From the NCBI GenBank assembly GCA_009760855.2, contig WPIO01000011.1, positions 2,750,001 to 2,797,500 on the forward strand: a stretch of 47,500 nucleotides of DNA, read 5' to 3'. The stretch is from Cristatella mucedo. Lineage: Eukaryota > Bryozoa > Phylactolaemata > Cristatellidae. Numbering within the stretch: the stretch's first letter is position 1; every line of letters begins with the position of its first letter. The notes beneath the pieces were generated by a model that did not search any database, was not told the DNA's origin, and saw nothing but the letters and a program-made list of their open reading frames with translations. Of the stretch, positions 25,440-36,779 are shown in pieces. A program made the translations under genes and the position numbers.

Positions 25440-27906
25440 TGGTTGCGGCCATCTTAAATCGCTTTAAGTAGGCGGCAACAAAACCACAAGCAGAAACGTC
25501 ACAAATTACGGTGCACCTAGGAACGAGACCCGCTCGTTGAAATCCCGGCATACGACGAAAGAACCGAAAAATGATTTCCCCCTCCCCATAAAAAGGTCTT
25601 TGGGGGGTTACTAGAGCGCGCCGCGGCAATAGCATCCTGCTACGACGTCATATCCTTGTGCTTGCATAGCTACGACATTCTGCGACCACGCCTACATCGA
25701 CTTGCCAGCCGCGCGGCCAGCATCGGATTCAGTTAAGTTTGTGCGGGCAGTCGCGCACAGATCAAGACGGCTCACGCAGATTTCGTTCACGGAAATCCAG
25801 AACCGGGCCGCACGGCCAGCATGCTGGCTGGGAAGCAGCTGCTGCAAGTGGGTCCGCTGTTCTCGCCTCAGCGGCTTCCGCCGGACTAGTCCGCTGTCGG
25901 CGGTACAGCAGACCCGACAGCTTCCCATCGTTCAGCTCTGTCGCCGTCGTTGGAAAACCTTCCGACGTGTATGCCACTCCCACACTGTTGTCACGTAGCT
26001 GTCGCCGCGTGCGGACGTGCCCCTACATCTCCCCCCTGCCATGATGTAATCTACAACTAGACCCCAGCCGGATTTGGTATATGTCCCCCCCTCTTATATG
26101 GTCACCTATCTTTAAACATCGTGGCGTTTAACTTACCTGACCTTAATATTTGACTAATATTATCTATTAATTTTTCAAAAGTATAACGTTTCCTCAATTA
26201 GCTAACAAAAGCCCCTCCCCTATTCAACGGTAGAAGTGTCCTTGCCCCGTCACGTTAAAATACTAGCAGTCGGTGTAAGCGGACTTCCGTACGTAAGATG
26301 GAAATTCCAAAACGAGGCGGACTTCCCTACTTAAAATGGAAATTTCATGACTTTGGTAATCCCGGATGAAATTTCGTTGCTATCTTATTAACCTTTGCCT
26401 TAAACCGCGGTCGTATCGTCGCACCCGAGCTGCCGGAGCGCGTAAGAAACTGTTTTCGGTACGTTGTGATCGCTCTCGTTGCTTAATCATACGCTATCTA
26501 TACGCTGCTACAGCCTTGACGGTAGTCCACCTGGAAATTAGTACTGTGTTATTCTTTTTGAGTTGTTAGGCTAAGCGTGCTAGCGCTTTGTAGAAAGCCT
26601 ATAATACCAGCGAGACACACCAGCTTAGCGGGACCGATTTTGAGAACACATGCTCCATCCAATATTGCTTGTTTTTACTTGCCATTATCGCACCGCTTTA
26701 TCTCCCCTGAACAAAAACACGCAGGCCGTCAGCGGTCCTGCGCTTGGATAGCGAGGTGATCATCGCATCGGTGTAGGAACCGCAGGCTGTTCCTCTAAAA
26801 CTTGGGCTGCGTCCGAGTGGATCTGCCCATAGGCGGTTAGGACTGGCCTTTCGCTGACCGCAATACTTCTTTGAACGTTCGTTCGTAAGGTTTTCAAGGT
26901 ACATTTTTGAATCGATGTGTGACTGATAAAGCCTGTGGTTGAGATCTGTGCTGAATCGTCGCCCATGTTGCTAAGACACGTATGTGCGTATCTTCTGGGG
27001 CTTCTTGTAGATGTCAGCTTTCTGAAGTGACCGTTCTGTAATGAAAAATTATAAGAGTCGTAAATGCATTTGTTTAGCGCCCCTGAGAGAACTGAATTTC
27101 TTTCTTGGCATTGTACATGCCCTGTAAAGGACACCCTTAGCATAGCTGTGCTGCCCTTCCATTCGCGAAAGGCTACTGATTGATGACGGTTCAAGCGAAC
27201 CCGGTCGCTTTCTTAGCTCAACCGAACTTGCTATTGTTCGTCTGGCCGTTGCGGAACTTGCTCTGGGGAACAACGGTCCGCGCAGCTCAGGCAAGCTGAG
27301 GATGGCCTAAAATGTTTGAGTCCGGGAGTGGCAGAACCAGCATTTTTTTTTTATCTCTGGCCTGAGCAAGGCCCTGGGAGACGAGAACCCTCACCCTTCT
27401 CAAATGCACACCTAGCCGGTGCGAGCCGATTAACCCCACCCCAACTGCTGGAAGCCTATCCTGGTGGCAGGTTGCCAGTACCAGTTGCCACCCCCTCCCC
27501 TCCCATTCCTGCACCAGCCGGCCTCCCCCCCACTGTCACTGCCGTCACTCCCAGCACCACCCAGCAGGTTGGCCTACCCAAAGCCGCCGGGCCACTTATC
27601 AATAACCGGCCCCCTCCAGCCAGCCGAGATGGCTAGCTCAGGGGTGGAAGCAGCCGCTGCTGCTGGCTGCAGCCGGTCTGTCCGCGAGACCTTCACCTTA
27701 CGCAAGCAGAGGCCGCAGGCTGCCGAAGGTGCAGCCAAAAAAGGGGTTCCAGCTCTCGGCGATTGCTGTGGCGTCTCGGAAGCTCGGAACTCTCTGCTCA
27801 GCAGGAGCAGACCGCATTTTCTGACTCGAAAATTTCGTCTTTGTGCACGGCCCTTGTGCAAAGGTGGTCGCTCGTAACGTGAAAGTTCACCTTTTTCAAG
27901 CGCCCG
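25440..27906. other. Sequence without a confident gene
   Basis: A GC-rich patch at 25430-26040 with open frames on both strands, an AT-rich stretch, then a Pro-rich plus frame at 27316-27636 and a Ser/Arg-rich frame at 27464-27877. No splice-supported model could be built. Confidence 0.35.
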
Positions 27907-28182
27907 CTAGTAAACGAGAAATATGTTTTCAATTCTAGTCTTTAAGTGTACTCGTCTATCGGATCTAGCCAAAATTCGAGCGGTATACTTGCGCAGCAAC
28001 TCAACTGTCAGTTGTGCCTTCGATAGTGGGTCGTAATCCGGAGGCTCAAATAGTGCCTGTACGATCGAGCACAGGCACACGTGCTGTATGATGGCGAGGT
28101 CCGTCTGGCTGGCCAATCGCTGACGGAGTTGACACTGGACCCTTGCCTGTAGCTGGTCTTGCAGACATCTTCGTCTGCTCAA
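27907..28182 (-). CDS. Possible terminal exon, unknown protein
   Basis: The minus strand is open for about 90 codons, from near 28200 to TAG at 27907, in sequence of ordinary composition. The product is helical and balanced, unlike the low-complexity shadows nearby: QLRQRLASQTDLAIIQHVCL, then FEPPDYDPLSKAQLTVELLR and ARILARSDRRVHLKTRIENI. There is no ATG near the start, so it would be an internal or last exon; AGCTTGAGCAG just upstream is a possible acceptor. No homologue was recognised and no other exon was found. It could be chance. Confidence 0.25.
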   Translation of the reverse strand: MSRRRCLQDQLQARVQCQLRQRLASQTDLAIIQHVCLCSIVQALFEPPDYDPLSKAQLTVELLRKYTARILARSDRRVHLKTRIENIFLVY

Positions 28183-28261
28183 GCTCGAACCTAGCCTCAG
28201 TTGAACGGGTCACGTGCATGCAAAGACTGCATGCACGCGCAACTGCTTTTCATGGCAAGAT

Positions 28262-28650
28262 CTCTTTAATAATAATAATAATAATAATGCACTTGATAAA
28301 GCGCCCTCAGAGAACTCAATCTCTATCTAGGCACTTTACATTTGCTGCAAAGGTAAATGCAATTGAATGGTGAGTAATATCATGCTTGATAAACAAACAA
28401 AATGAATAATATGGTTAGGGGTGACATGCACAGGGTCAGCATGCAAATGTGGTTAGTGGCAGCATGCACAGTGTCAGCACGCATAAGCACATCAAAGGAC
28501 GAATCACAGGGACCCACTAAATGCTGTCCTAAATAGGTGTTTTTTAAGTTCTTTTTAAATGTGGTCAGGTCAGAAGATGTTCTGATGCAAGTCGGGAGGG
28601 AGCTCCAGGCTTTGGGAGCATACGAACTAAATGTAAGGTCTCCATGTATC
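28262..28650 (-). mobile_element. LINE-X 3' end, minus sense
   Basis: (AAT)n, then CACTTGATAAAGCGCCCTCAGAGAACTCAATC and TTTACATTTGCTGCAAAGG; the minus-strand ORF2 end reads SSYAPKAWSSLPTCIR, then SDLTTFKKNLKNTYLGQHL. It ends next to the CT microsatellite. Confidence 0.85.
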
Positions 28651-28676
28651 TGATTCTCATTTTCTCTCGCACTCTT

Positions 28677-29106
<430 letters not shown>

Positions 29107-29254
29107 ATCTCCCATTGCTCCATCTTATTTCTCTCACACGGTCTTCTGCTCCTGCATAATTTTTTCCTGTCATGGATTACGTTGTGCCATTCTGTCGCCT
29201 CAGATGCTTCTACTTTAATTAATGTTTTGGTTAGCTGTTTTAATAGCCTCATTT

Positions 29255-29395
29255 CTATAGCAGCAGAAGAGCCTTAGTGGCTTCACCACTTCTTTGTAGT
29301 GGGCAGTAAAGGATTGTCGCTGCAGGACTCGAGCCGACTCGAACTTTAGTCGTGAAGTGCCTTATCCCCTGGCTAAGATTCGGAGGGTGGCCACG
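29255..29395 (-). mobile_element. SINE-B copy, minus sense
   Basis: The reverse complement reads GGGATAAGGCACTTCACGAC...AGTTCGAGTCGGCTCGAGTCC, then ATCCTTTACTGCCCACT, matching the SINE-B copy at 34565. Confidence 0.65.
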
Positions 29396-30145
29396 CTACT
29401 GCTGAACGTGCCGACACCGCTTTCGTATCATTGCTATGATTCTTTGCTTTGTAGCAGCATTTAGTAGGTTCAGAAAGCAGGTAGTGTGCAAACGCAGTGT
29501 GTAGACACTGCTACCACACACACCGCGAGCGCTGCAACTCCGTCGACTTGCTTGCTTCTCGACATGGCAACCGTTGGATGGCTAAACATGGTCGAGGATA
29601 GCAAGCCGAGCAGCAGGAGTCAAAGGTCAGGAGCCTCCAGTCTAGCCGCTCATCCATAACCTGCCACTCCTCCGCTGCCTCCGACTTTGTGGCACCAGCC
29701 ACGTGAGCCCCTTGTCTGTCGCCTGTTGCTCTTCTAACCTTCGTACCACAGCACTTGCGTCTAGTGGCTCAGTGCTCACGTCTCCGTCGCGCCTTTTCTT
29801 CGTCCAGTGTTCATCCTGCTGCGTTCGCTCGTTAGTTACCGGCACGTGACCAACCTGGCAGCGTCCTCCTACCTGCTCGGAACGCACTGGACGCTAATGA
29901 TGGGCGAGGGACTTACCTGTGACCTGCGACCTGTGCGTGAACGATCTGTGCACGCACCTGCATCCGTGTGTGCTACTGCGGCTGAATGTTTGACCGGCCT
30001 TGTGCGCTGTAAAACAAAGCACGAAATTAAGATTCCTGGCAGTGCATGCGACAGAGACATGCAACAGCGCCGTGGGCCAGCCGTGTTTCCCCGCCCGCCG
30101 CCGCCCCCCCCTGCAGGAGGACACACTGCTTGCCCACTCTTTCAG
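29396..30145. other. Sequence upstream of the candidate membrane-protein gene
   Basis: The plus strand is open from 29807 onward, but no domain, signal peptide or splice-supported exon could be fixed here. A first exon should lie upstream of 30146 if the gene model is right. Confidence 0.3.
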
Positions 30146-30389
30146 GCTGCGGGCTCTGTTTCTCGTGCTTCCTGCCTGTATGACTGCATCCACCGTCGCC
30201 GCACCCGGAGACCGGTGCCACACGGAGTCCACCTGCAGTGGCGAGCGAATCTCTCGGTCTCGTGTCTCGACGCAGATTACGGTCCCAGCGCCAGCGCGGG
30301 CTGCTACTGCGCAGGGAGAGTGCCAAGGTCGTGTGCAGAGGCTTGCGGTCGAGCCGTAACTGGGACCGAATGTCAGCTGTGGTGTCGAG
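30146..30389 (+). CDS. Candidate exon I: cysteine-rich extracellular segment
   Basis: The acceptor CCCACTCTTTCAG ends at 30145 and the donor TGTCGAG|GTGAGC, a strong match, starts at 30390. The frame gives SCLYDCIHRR, an N-glycosylation sequon (ANLSVSC), then GCYCAGRVPRSCAEACGR and TECQLWC. Cysteine pairs suggest a small disulphide-bonded module, but spacing fits no family I can name. Confidence 0.35.
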
Positions 30390-33300
30390 GTGAGCAGCTC
30401 TCGCTGTGCATATTTCGATTTGGCAATTGTACCTTGCGCTTAGCCTGCTCATTGCTGCGTGCGTCATCATACCTGCATCACCTCCTCGTGCCTGCGCGCC
30501 TGTACGCATCCCAGCAGCTCACGAAACGCCTGAAAGATGCTAATCTGCTCGATTAAAGGTGTAAGTGAAAGTGCTGCTGAACCGTCAGCCATATTTTTGC
30601 TTTTGCTACTAGAGTTCGAGCAATTGGCTATTATAGTGTGTGCCCCCTTCCGGATTGTGCCTCGGCACAATCCGGCCCGTGTCGACAGCCTGACATCCTG
30701 GTGCTAGTGAGTAGACTCGGGCTGCTCCGTGAGCACTGTGACCTTAAAAAAAAAAGTAAAAATAATAATAATAGCATGTAGTTTGTTTACGCACTATACC
30801 TTTTTTCTACTCCATCGCTCAGACATTGGACAACCTATCTTTTCAAATGGGCTCGGACCTCCTGAAGCAACTGCACACAATCTGGGTTTCCTCTTCCAAA
30901 GTTATCTTTCACTAAATGGCCACATCAGCTCCACAGTCGTGTCTGCCTACTTTCAGCTAAGTAGCATTGCGAAAATATGGGCCTGCTCAGCCAGCAGTAC
31001 CACATCCCGAGTCGGTCCATTCATTGGCGACATTCCGTCAAGGCTTCTGTTACTTAACTTACTGATCTTCCGGCCTTGACAATAAGGCTCTTGCAAGCGG
31101 GAAAAACTCAGCAGCTAGGCTTGTCTGTTGTGAGTGCCAAAGTTGCCACATTACACCACTTCTTGCCGACCTTCTCTGGTTTCCCATAAAGTAGCTTATC
31201 TACATTTAAGGGTTTGTCACTCACTTATAGGTTTCTTCGTCCTCCTGCCATGGCCTACCTATTCGAGCTGCTACCCAGTCAGGCTAGGCATCGTTCCAAC
31301 CCACTCTTCTGACTCGAGTCGTTCAGCTGCACCTCTTACCAACCTCGATTCCTTTGGAGACCTTGCCTTTAGTCCGCATGCTGCCGAAGCGTGGAACTCA
31401 CTCTTGACTGATGTCACGATATACCTGACTTGACATTTAAAACGAAGCTGAGAACGCGCCTATTCCTCACAGCATTTGCTGGGTCTTAGCGAATTGTCCT
31501 TTGTGTATGTATGCGTGCTGACGCTAAGCATGTTACCACTAACCACCATGTTGACATGCCTCCCTTACAGCATATATAAGTGCTTAGTGGGAAAGTTATT
31601 TTTTCGAGGGTGCTATACAAATGTCGTGTTGCTACTGTAACAGTGGTCAACCGACTCCTTTTTGGCCGTCTAACCTTGTTTATGGAAGACTTTCTGGAGT
31701 TCCTAGACAAAATATTTCTGTGCGAGTGGCCATTATTGATTGAAGCTTGAGATTTTTAGCATTTATGTTGATAACCCTAGCAATAATCAGGTGCACTTAT
31801 ATATTAATAATAATAATAATAATAAGAGTAATAATAATAATAATAACGTGTCTCCACCTATAGCTCCACAAAGCCACAAATACTAGGTGAGTGTTATGCA
31901 GGAGAGTTTTTTTTATATAGCGCACTCACAGCCTAAGCGGCTTTCGGTACGCATTCGGTAGCCAACAGACTTCGTCTCACCCAACAAAGAGAAAGTGGGA
32001 AGCATAGCAGTGTCAGGAGAGCAGTTGAGTTAGCGAGTAGCATGGAAGTAGCAGCTCAGGACCGCTGAAAAGGATGAGCCGTAGTCGGCAGTAGGAGAGC
32101 AGTTGTCGTTGCGTAAGAATTGTGGAAGCGAGTTCCACAGTCTAGGTGTGGTGCTAAAGCTTCTGTCGCCAACATCTTGACTGTCTTGAAAGTTTTGACT
32201 TGGTCCAACACGTTTTTCATGCACGTCATTAATGGCTATGTTGTGGATCTCGTGACCACAAAACTCAATGACCTTTTGTCTCTCCTCACCATCTCCATGG
32301 CTCGATCGCATTTACTGTTCTTTTTCTGTCGTGTGAGCACGGCAGCTGCGACTTTGTCCAACTACACCACTTATAAAGTATCGATACTGGGAAACCTTTT
32401 AAATCTGTTTGCTATGCAGCTCTTTTTGGTGTGCATATAGACTCGGCTGACAGCCTTGATACTCTCGTTAGTGTAGTACACCCAGTACTTAAATGTGCTC
32501 ACGACAAACGTGCTCCCGTAAAGTCGGCCCAAGCACAGAGTCGCAGAGAAACCTTTTCTGGTAAACCAATCTCCTAGTCTCCTTTCTTCCTTTTTGACGA
32601 AGGTTCTAAAAAAGATTGCCGCTAAGCAGTTCGTGAAATGCATTGATAGAAACAAATTATCGGAAAACTTCCCTTGGATTCAGGCTAGTCATGACGTTTG
32701 ATCTCTGTGGAAGATTAGAGACCGTCTACGGCGGTGGCTAGCTAAAGGTCGTGCACTAGCTCCGTGGTTCTGCCTACGATAGACTACTCTAACTCACACT
32801 TCGCCTCTCTCTACCCACAAAAGCCTTGATCCCATCTGGTGATGAATGCGGCTGCAAGGTTGGTCAAAAAATCTAAGAAATTCAGCCACGTTTCTCCTTT
32901 GCTGAAGGAGCTTCAACCAGTGGACCCCAGAGGAAGCAATTTTCTTTGGCGTTCAATGTGCACCACAACTGGGCTCCTTTATACCTAGCTTAACTGCTGC
33001 ACCAGTTTCAGCCTCCTCGTGTAATCGGGTTCTTTACTGGCAGTAAATTAGCTGATCTATTCCTTCTCTAAAAGACTGTTGTCAACAGATATTTTTGCTC
33101 CACAGGTCCTAAACATGGAACTCACTTCCAGAATTTGTATGCAAAACGAGTGTACTCTCGTGTTGCTGACTATTGCACATCCTTTCCAGCCATCTAAGCT
33201 ACTACTACTTCCATGCCAATCGCTTCCCCGACTTCCATCGTGACCCAGCCACATTTCTCACTTTCTCTTTGTTACGTGAGATGAAGTCTGCTGGCCACCA

Positions 33301-34341
33301 AATGCTAAATGAAAGCCACTCAGGCTGTGAGTGCACTGAGGAAAACTCTCCAGCATAACACCCACTCTGTCCATGTGGCCATGTGAAGTTACAGATGGAG
33401 ATACACTTCATTTGCTCCTGCAGCTAAGCATGCACTTAGCATCGTGTTTGTGTGGAGAGCCTCTGCACATAATAAGCACAGGTGTTTCAATTGTACCGAA
33501 AGCTCACACTCGCTTTTCTCTCAACTTTTCTCTCTCTCTCTCTCTCTCTTTCCCTCTCTCTTTTTTATCTCCCTTGCTTGTTCTTGCTCATGCCACGTTG
33601 CCCCCAATATTTGTATTAAGCATGTTGCAGTAGCTTAAGATTAACACGATTGATATGCACTCATCTGGTTTGACTGCAGGCTATGTCTCTTGTTTGGGGA
33701 TCCTTCCCGTTGTCGACGCTGGCGTGTCTGCTGGTGAAGCATTACCGGAGTCGACTCGAAATGCAATCATTTCTGGTGCCGTCATTGGATTTTCCGCCCT
33801 TGCTGTTGGCTGCCTTCTTTGGCATTATCGTCGTCAGCAGCAGACGAGGTCCTCTGGCCAAGAGCTTCGGACGATCACGCCCGGTCACTGTACGTCAACA
33901 GTCGTGTGTCGACCTCTGACCCGTGCTCTCCTCTGTGCTCTGCTGGCTAATCCCTGCAGCAACCACTTTCTCGGTGACTGCTGTGGTCACCTAATTTGTT
34001 GAAGCATAAAGCAAAGTAGTTTTTTGCCCTCACCCGGAGGACTCACTGCATGCAGTGCAATCGTTCTCTTGGATGGCCGGTGTCTGAATGAACAGTCCTT
34101 TGTTGCAGTGATTAGCCAGTCTTTCACCGACCCGATGCAGGAGGACTGTGGAGTTGCTGCTGTCGACCAGCTCTGCGACTGTGCGACAGCTCTGCTGGCT
34201 TCTGCAGCTGCACCGAGCATTCCTGAGGCTCAGCCACTTATGCCCTTTGCCACTGCTGCCCTTTGCAAGAGGCCGAGAGGAAGTCAGGAGGAAGAAGCCC
34301 CGACTGAAGCCCCGACTTTATTGATGATCTTTCAGCATTAG
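30146..34341 (+). CDS. Candidate single-pass membrane protein gene, three exons (5' end unknown)
   Basis: Proposed join: 30146-30389, 33680-33883, 34109-34341. Phases agree at both junctions. Exon I is cysteine-rich and would be extracellular. Exon II holds a hydrophobic span (IISGAVIGFSALAVGCLLW) followed by HYRRQQQTR, the classic end of a transmembrane helix with positive residues inside. Exon III is a short tail with a stop. That order suggests a type I membrane protein. I recognise no family. Against it: the donor at 33883 (CCCG|GTCACT) is weak, exon II has a second open frame, and no first exon or signal peptide was found. Confidence 0.35.
30800..31635 (+). pseudogene. L2-like LINE, 3' half, plus sense
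   Basis: The plus strand reads ATAHNLGFLFQSYLSLNGHI, SSTVVSAYFQLSSIAKI, then LLPSRLGIVPTHSSDSSR-like and SPHAAEAWNSLLTDVT, the ordered end of L2-type ORF2. It ends in AAGTGCTTAGTGGGAAAG...GGGTGCTATACAAAT. A few frameshifts break it. It lies inside the large intron of the candidate membrane-protein gene. Confidence 0.88.
31800..32190 (-). mobile_element. LINE-Y fragment, minus sense, with AAT tract
   Basis: (AAT)n at 31806-31850 abuts the LINE-Y end (GTGTCTCCACCTATAGCTCCACAAAGCCAC). The minus strand gives LRNDNCSPTADYGSSFSAVL, matching the copies at 11300 and 36200. Homology stops near 32175. Confidence 0.8.
32191..32840. other. Unassigned sequence between LINE fragments
   Basis: Open frames of about 95-105 codons on both strands (32120-32440 plus, 32371-32655 minus). 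Neither is recognisable. The minus reading EERQKVIEFCGHEIHNIAIN near 32290-32230 looks protein-like, but I cannot place it. Confidence 0.3.
32841..33420 (+). mobile_element. LINE-Y fragment, plus sense
   Basis: Degraded L2-type ORF2 end on the plus strand: FSFAEGAS, LLHQFQPP, TVVNRYFCSTGP in pieces, then ATTTCTCACTTTCTCTTTGTTACG and the LINE-Y terminus (GAAGTTACAGATGGAGATACAC) at about 33385-33407. Confidence 0.75.
33680..33883 (+). CDS. Candidate exon II: transmembrane segment
   Basis: The acceptor GTTTGACTGCAG ends at 33679. The frame completes a glycine codon with exon I and reads YVSCLGILPVVDAG, a polar stretch, ESTRNA, about 20 hydrophobic residues, then HYRRQQQTRSSGQELR. Donor CCCG|GTCACT at 33884 joins exon III in frame; the nicer donor ACGAG|GTCCTC at 33849 would not. 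A second frame also encodes hydrophobic residues, so the reading is not certain. Confidence 0.38.
34109..34341 (+). CDS. Candidate exon III: short tail and stop
   Basis: The acceptor CTTTGTTGCAG ends at 34108. It reads VISQSFTDPMQEDCG after codon completion, a Cys/Ala-rich stretch, KRPRGSQEEEAPTEAPTL and TAG at 34339-34341. No motif of a known receptor tail is present. Confidence 0.33.
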
Positions 34342-34344
34342 GAA

Positions 34345-34564
34345 AAACAGGTCCAAAAGTTCGATTTTTTTGTTTTTCGATTCGACTTTTCCATTTTGCC
34401 TGTTTTTTATGCATTTTCGATTCCATTATTGTGTTGGTTGATTCCCGAGTTCAGTCTTATGTGCCTGAGCTTTTGGCTACAATGGGCAGCTTCTGATATA
34501 TGCCTTTTTCGAGGATGGAAATCCACATCATGAACAATGCAAGATGCATTCTGGTTGATTTAAA
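34345..34564. other. Sequence after the candidate exon III
   Basis: AT-leaning; no polyadenylation AATAAA was seen and no gene. Confidence 0.35.
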
Positions 34565-34750
34565 TCCCAGAACGTAAGGTGCTCGCTCTTCACGACCGAG
34601 GTCGTGGGTTCGAATCCTGCAGTGAGCGATCCGTTATTGCCAGTTGCAAGTGGTGGTGATAGTCGACAAGGCTCTTCTGCCGTTATTCAGATCAGGCATT
34701 TAAATCATCTAAGACTTTTTTAAAGGCAAACTATACTGAACTGAACCCAC
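34565..34750 (+). mobile_element. SINE-B, plus sense, with perfect B box
   Basis: ACGTAAGGTGCTCGCTCTTCACGACCGAGGTCG is followed by GGTTCGAATCC at 34607-34617, a perfect RNA polymerase III B box. Then comes CAGTGAGCGATCCGTTATTGCCAGTTGCAAG and a non-tRNA body ending near AAAGGCAAACTATACTGAACTGAAC. The lack of tRNA folding downstream rules out a functional tRNA gene. Confidence 0.75.
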
Positions 34751-34879
34751 GTGATTGCTTCACGTGACCCGAGGTGCTTACTCTGGCGTGATCGCATAGG
34801 TCGCATGCACTTGAGCCAGAGGCTCTGTTACTGAGGAGGACGGAATAACAAATAGCTGGAGCAAAATGTGAGAGCTGAT

Positions 34880-35030
34880 TCTAACAGCTTTTTGTATGAT
34901 CGCTGCAGAAGAAGAGCCCCCCCCCAGGCTTTCGCCATCGCTTGCAGTGGGCAAAAAAGGATTGCCTACTGTGCAACTCGAACACGTCGTGGGCCGTGAA
35001 GAGCGAATACCATAATCACTAAACACTCAA
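34880..35030 (-). mobile_element. SINE-B, minus sense
   Basis: The reverse complement reads GGTATTCGCTCTTCACGGCCCACGACGTGTTCGAG, then GGCAATCCTTTTTTGCCCACTGCAAG, clearly the same family as 34565-34750 but with a damaged B box. The two form an inverted pair about 130 bp apart. Confidence 0.7.
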
Positions 35031-35289
35031 GCTTACAATTGGCTACAAGATGAACGGAAGCGGTAAGAAGTGGTGTGGCCATGTGGCTCGGCTGGTTCCA
35101 TTCTGGCCTCAAGTTAGAAGAGCGGTGTGACCTGGTTTTTATTATAGTATGCACTTTACTGTAGGGTTCATTTATATGTACTGTCAGAAGGCAAATCAGT
35201 GGTGACTGGTACAGCCTTGTCGTTGCTACAGGTCAAGGATTTCTGTTGGTAGTACGCGATTATTCTAGCCGCAAGGGGTGCATAATTGC
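35031..35289. other. No recognisable feature
   Basis: Short spacer between SINE-B and LINE-X. Confidence 0.4.
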
Positions 35290-35560
35290 TAATAATAAAA
35301 TACATTTCTTATCGCCCCCTCAGAGAACTCAATTCTTTCTAGGCACTTTAAATTTGCTGCAAAGGAAGCACGATCGACGGGTTAGTAGTAGCATGCTCGA
35401 TGACAACAAGCATAAAATGGTTATAAGCGACATGCACAGGGTCATCATGCAAGTATGGTTGGTGGCAGCATGCACAGTGTCTGTACGAAAAAGCACACAA
35501 AGAACGAATCACGTCGTCCCACTAAATTCTGTGATAAATAGATAGACATTGCTGAGACTA
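35290..35560 (-). mobile_element. LINE-X 3' end, minus sense
   Basis: TAATAATAAAATACA...CGCCCCCTCAGAGAACTCAATTCTTTCTAGG, TTTGCTGCAAAGGAAGCACGATCGA and GGTGGCAGCATGCACAGTGTC match the copies at 3895, 28262 and 43750. It breaks off after GATAAATAGATAGA. Confidence 0.82.
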
Positions 35561-35989
35561 ATAGGCTCTCTCTAAGCACGTTCGTTTGTTAGACAAAAGC
35601 TTGAGTAGCGCTTCTCAGGAAGCGCGGCACTGTCAATGGTTGAACTTATTCCGTAAATCCGGAGCATGAATAACCGAGCGCTCCAAGCGCTGCGGGGCGG
35701 ACGCACTCAGTAAGCTATACAACTACAAAGCTCCTTTGCTTAAAGAGAAGCTGCAAAAGTTTTCGGAGGAACCACACGTGACACGGAACGCATGCACTAA
35801 AAAAAAGAAGCGAGAAACCCGCGAGCATTTTCACAGCTAGTAACAGCCTTCACTAGAAATTCCGAAATAATCCAAAAATTATATATATATATATATATAT
35901 ATGAACCGTCTGAGAGGGCACTAAGAACTTAATCTGTTCTTGTGACAAACCACGATCGCACGCCAATCCAAAAAAGATAATCCGATAGA
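35561..35989. other. Spacer with (AT)n at 35880-35902
   Basis: No gene was recognised; an AT dinucleotide run of about 11 units lies near the LINE-Y fragment. Confidence 0.45.
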
Positions 35990-36290
35990 AGGGTAATGTA
36001 ATGTATCTCCGTCAGTAACTCCACAAAGTCATAAAGACCATGTGGGTGTAACGCAGGACAGTTTTGTAGAGCGCACTCATAGCCTAAGCGGCTTTCGGTA
36101 CGCATTCGGTAGCCAACAGACTTCGTCTCACGCAACAAAGAGAACGTGGCAAGCATAGCAGAGTCAGGAGAGCAGTTGAGGTAGTGAGTGGCATAGAAGT
36201 AGCAGCTCAGGGCCGCTGAAAAAGATGTGCCATAGACGGCAGTTGGAGAGTAGTTGTCGTTGCGTAAGAAATACGACGGTCAGCTGTGGT
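35990..36290 (-). mobile_element. LINE-Y fragment, minus sense
   Basis: The LINE-Y terminus (GTAATGTATCTCCGTCAGTAACTCCACAAAG) is followed by GCACTCATAGCCTAAGCGGCTTTCGGTACGC and CACGCAACAAAGAGAACGTGG. The minus reading LATFSLLRETKSVGYRMRTE equals the same segment in the other copies. Confidence 0.82.
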
Positions 36291-36364
36291 ACAGCCGGCA
36301 CTCGAAATGATCGGATGTTCGCCAGACAGCTACTCATTGTGCTGTCGTCGATGTACTGGATTGT

Positions 36365-36535
36365 AATGCATTTCAGTCTGTAACTCCAGAAAGTCTATGT
36401 GGGTGTAACGCAGGACAGTTTTGTATAGCGCACACACGGCCTAAGCGGCTTTCGGTACGCATTCCGTAGCCGACGGACTTTGTCTCGCGCAGCAGAGAGA
36501 AAGTGAGAAGCATATCAGAGTCAGCAGAGCCGTCG
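36365..36535 (-). mobile_element. LINE-Y fragment, second copy, minus sense
   Basis: CATTTCAGTCTGTAACTCCAGAAAG...TGGGTGTAACGCAGGACAGTTTTGTATAGCGC repeats the 36000-36130 segment about 360 bp further on, so two truncated copies lie in tandem. Confidence 0.8.
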
Positions 36536-36779
36536 AGCGGCATATTGTTCATTCAAATGGGCTCCTTCAATGCCCAGTAGCGTGACAGTTTCTGGCACTC
36601 CAAGTGGTTAGCATAGAGTCACATGCAAGTCTTCTAGGGTACGTGACCAGTGAGTGACCCCCACGCTCGACTTGAGCCGGAATTTACAAGAGATTATTAA
36701 GAAACGAGCGGCCCACAACACGATGCTGTCGTCCGCAAACTTGGTTTAGCTGAACGCAGTAGTGGCTACGAGGGAGCCT

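Noticed and set aside
25702-26044. Overlapping open frames on both strands
   Set aside because: GC-rich patch; neither reading resembles a known protein.
27316-27877. Pro-rich (106 codons) and Ser/Arg-rich (137 codons) plus frames
   Set aside because: They look like a disordered exon, but no supported splice sites, no phase partner and no recognisable motif; composition may explain them.
34600-34640. tRNA gene suggested by a perfect B box
   Set aside because: No acceptor stem or full cloverleaf; the unit recurs as a SINE with a non-tRNA body.
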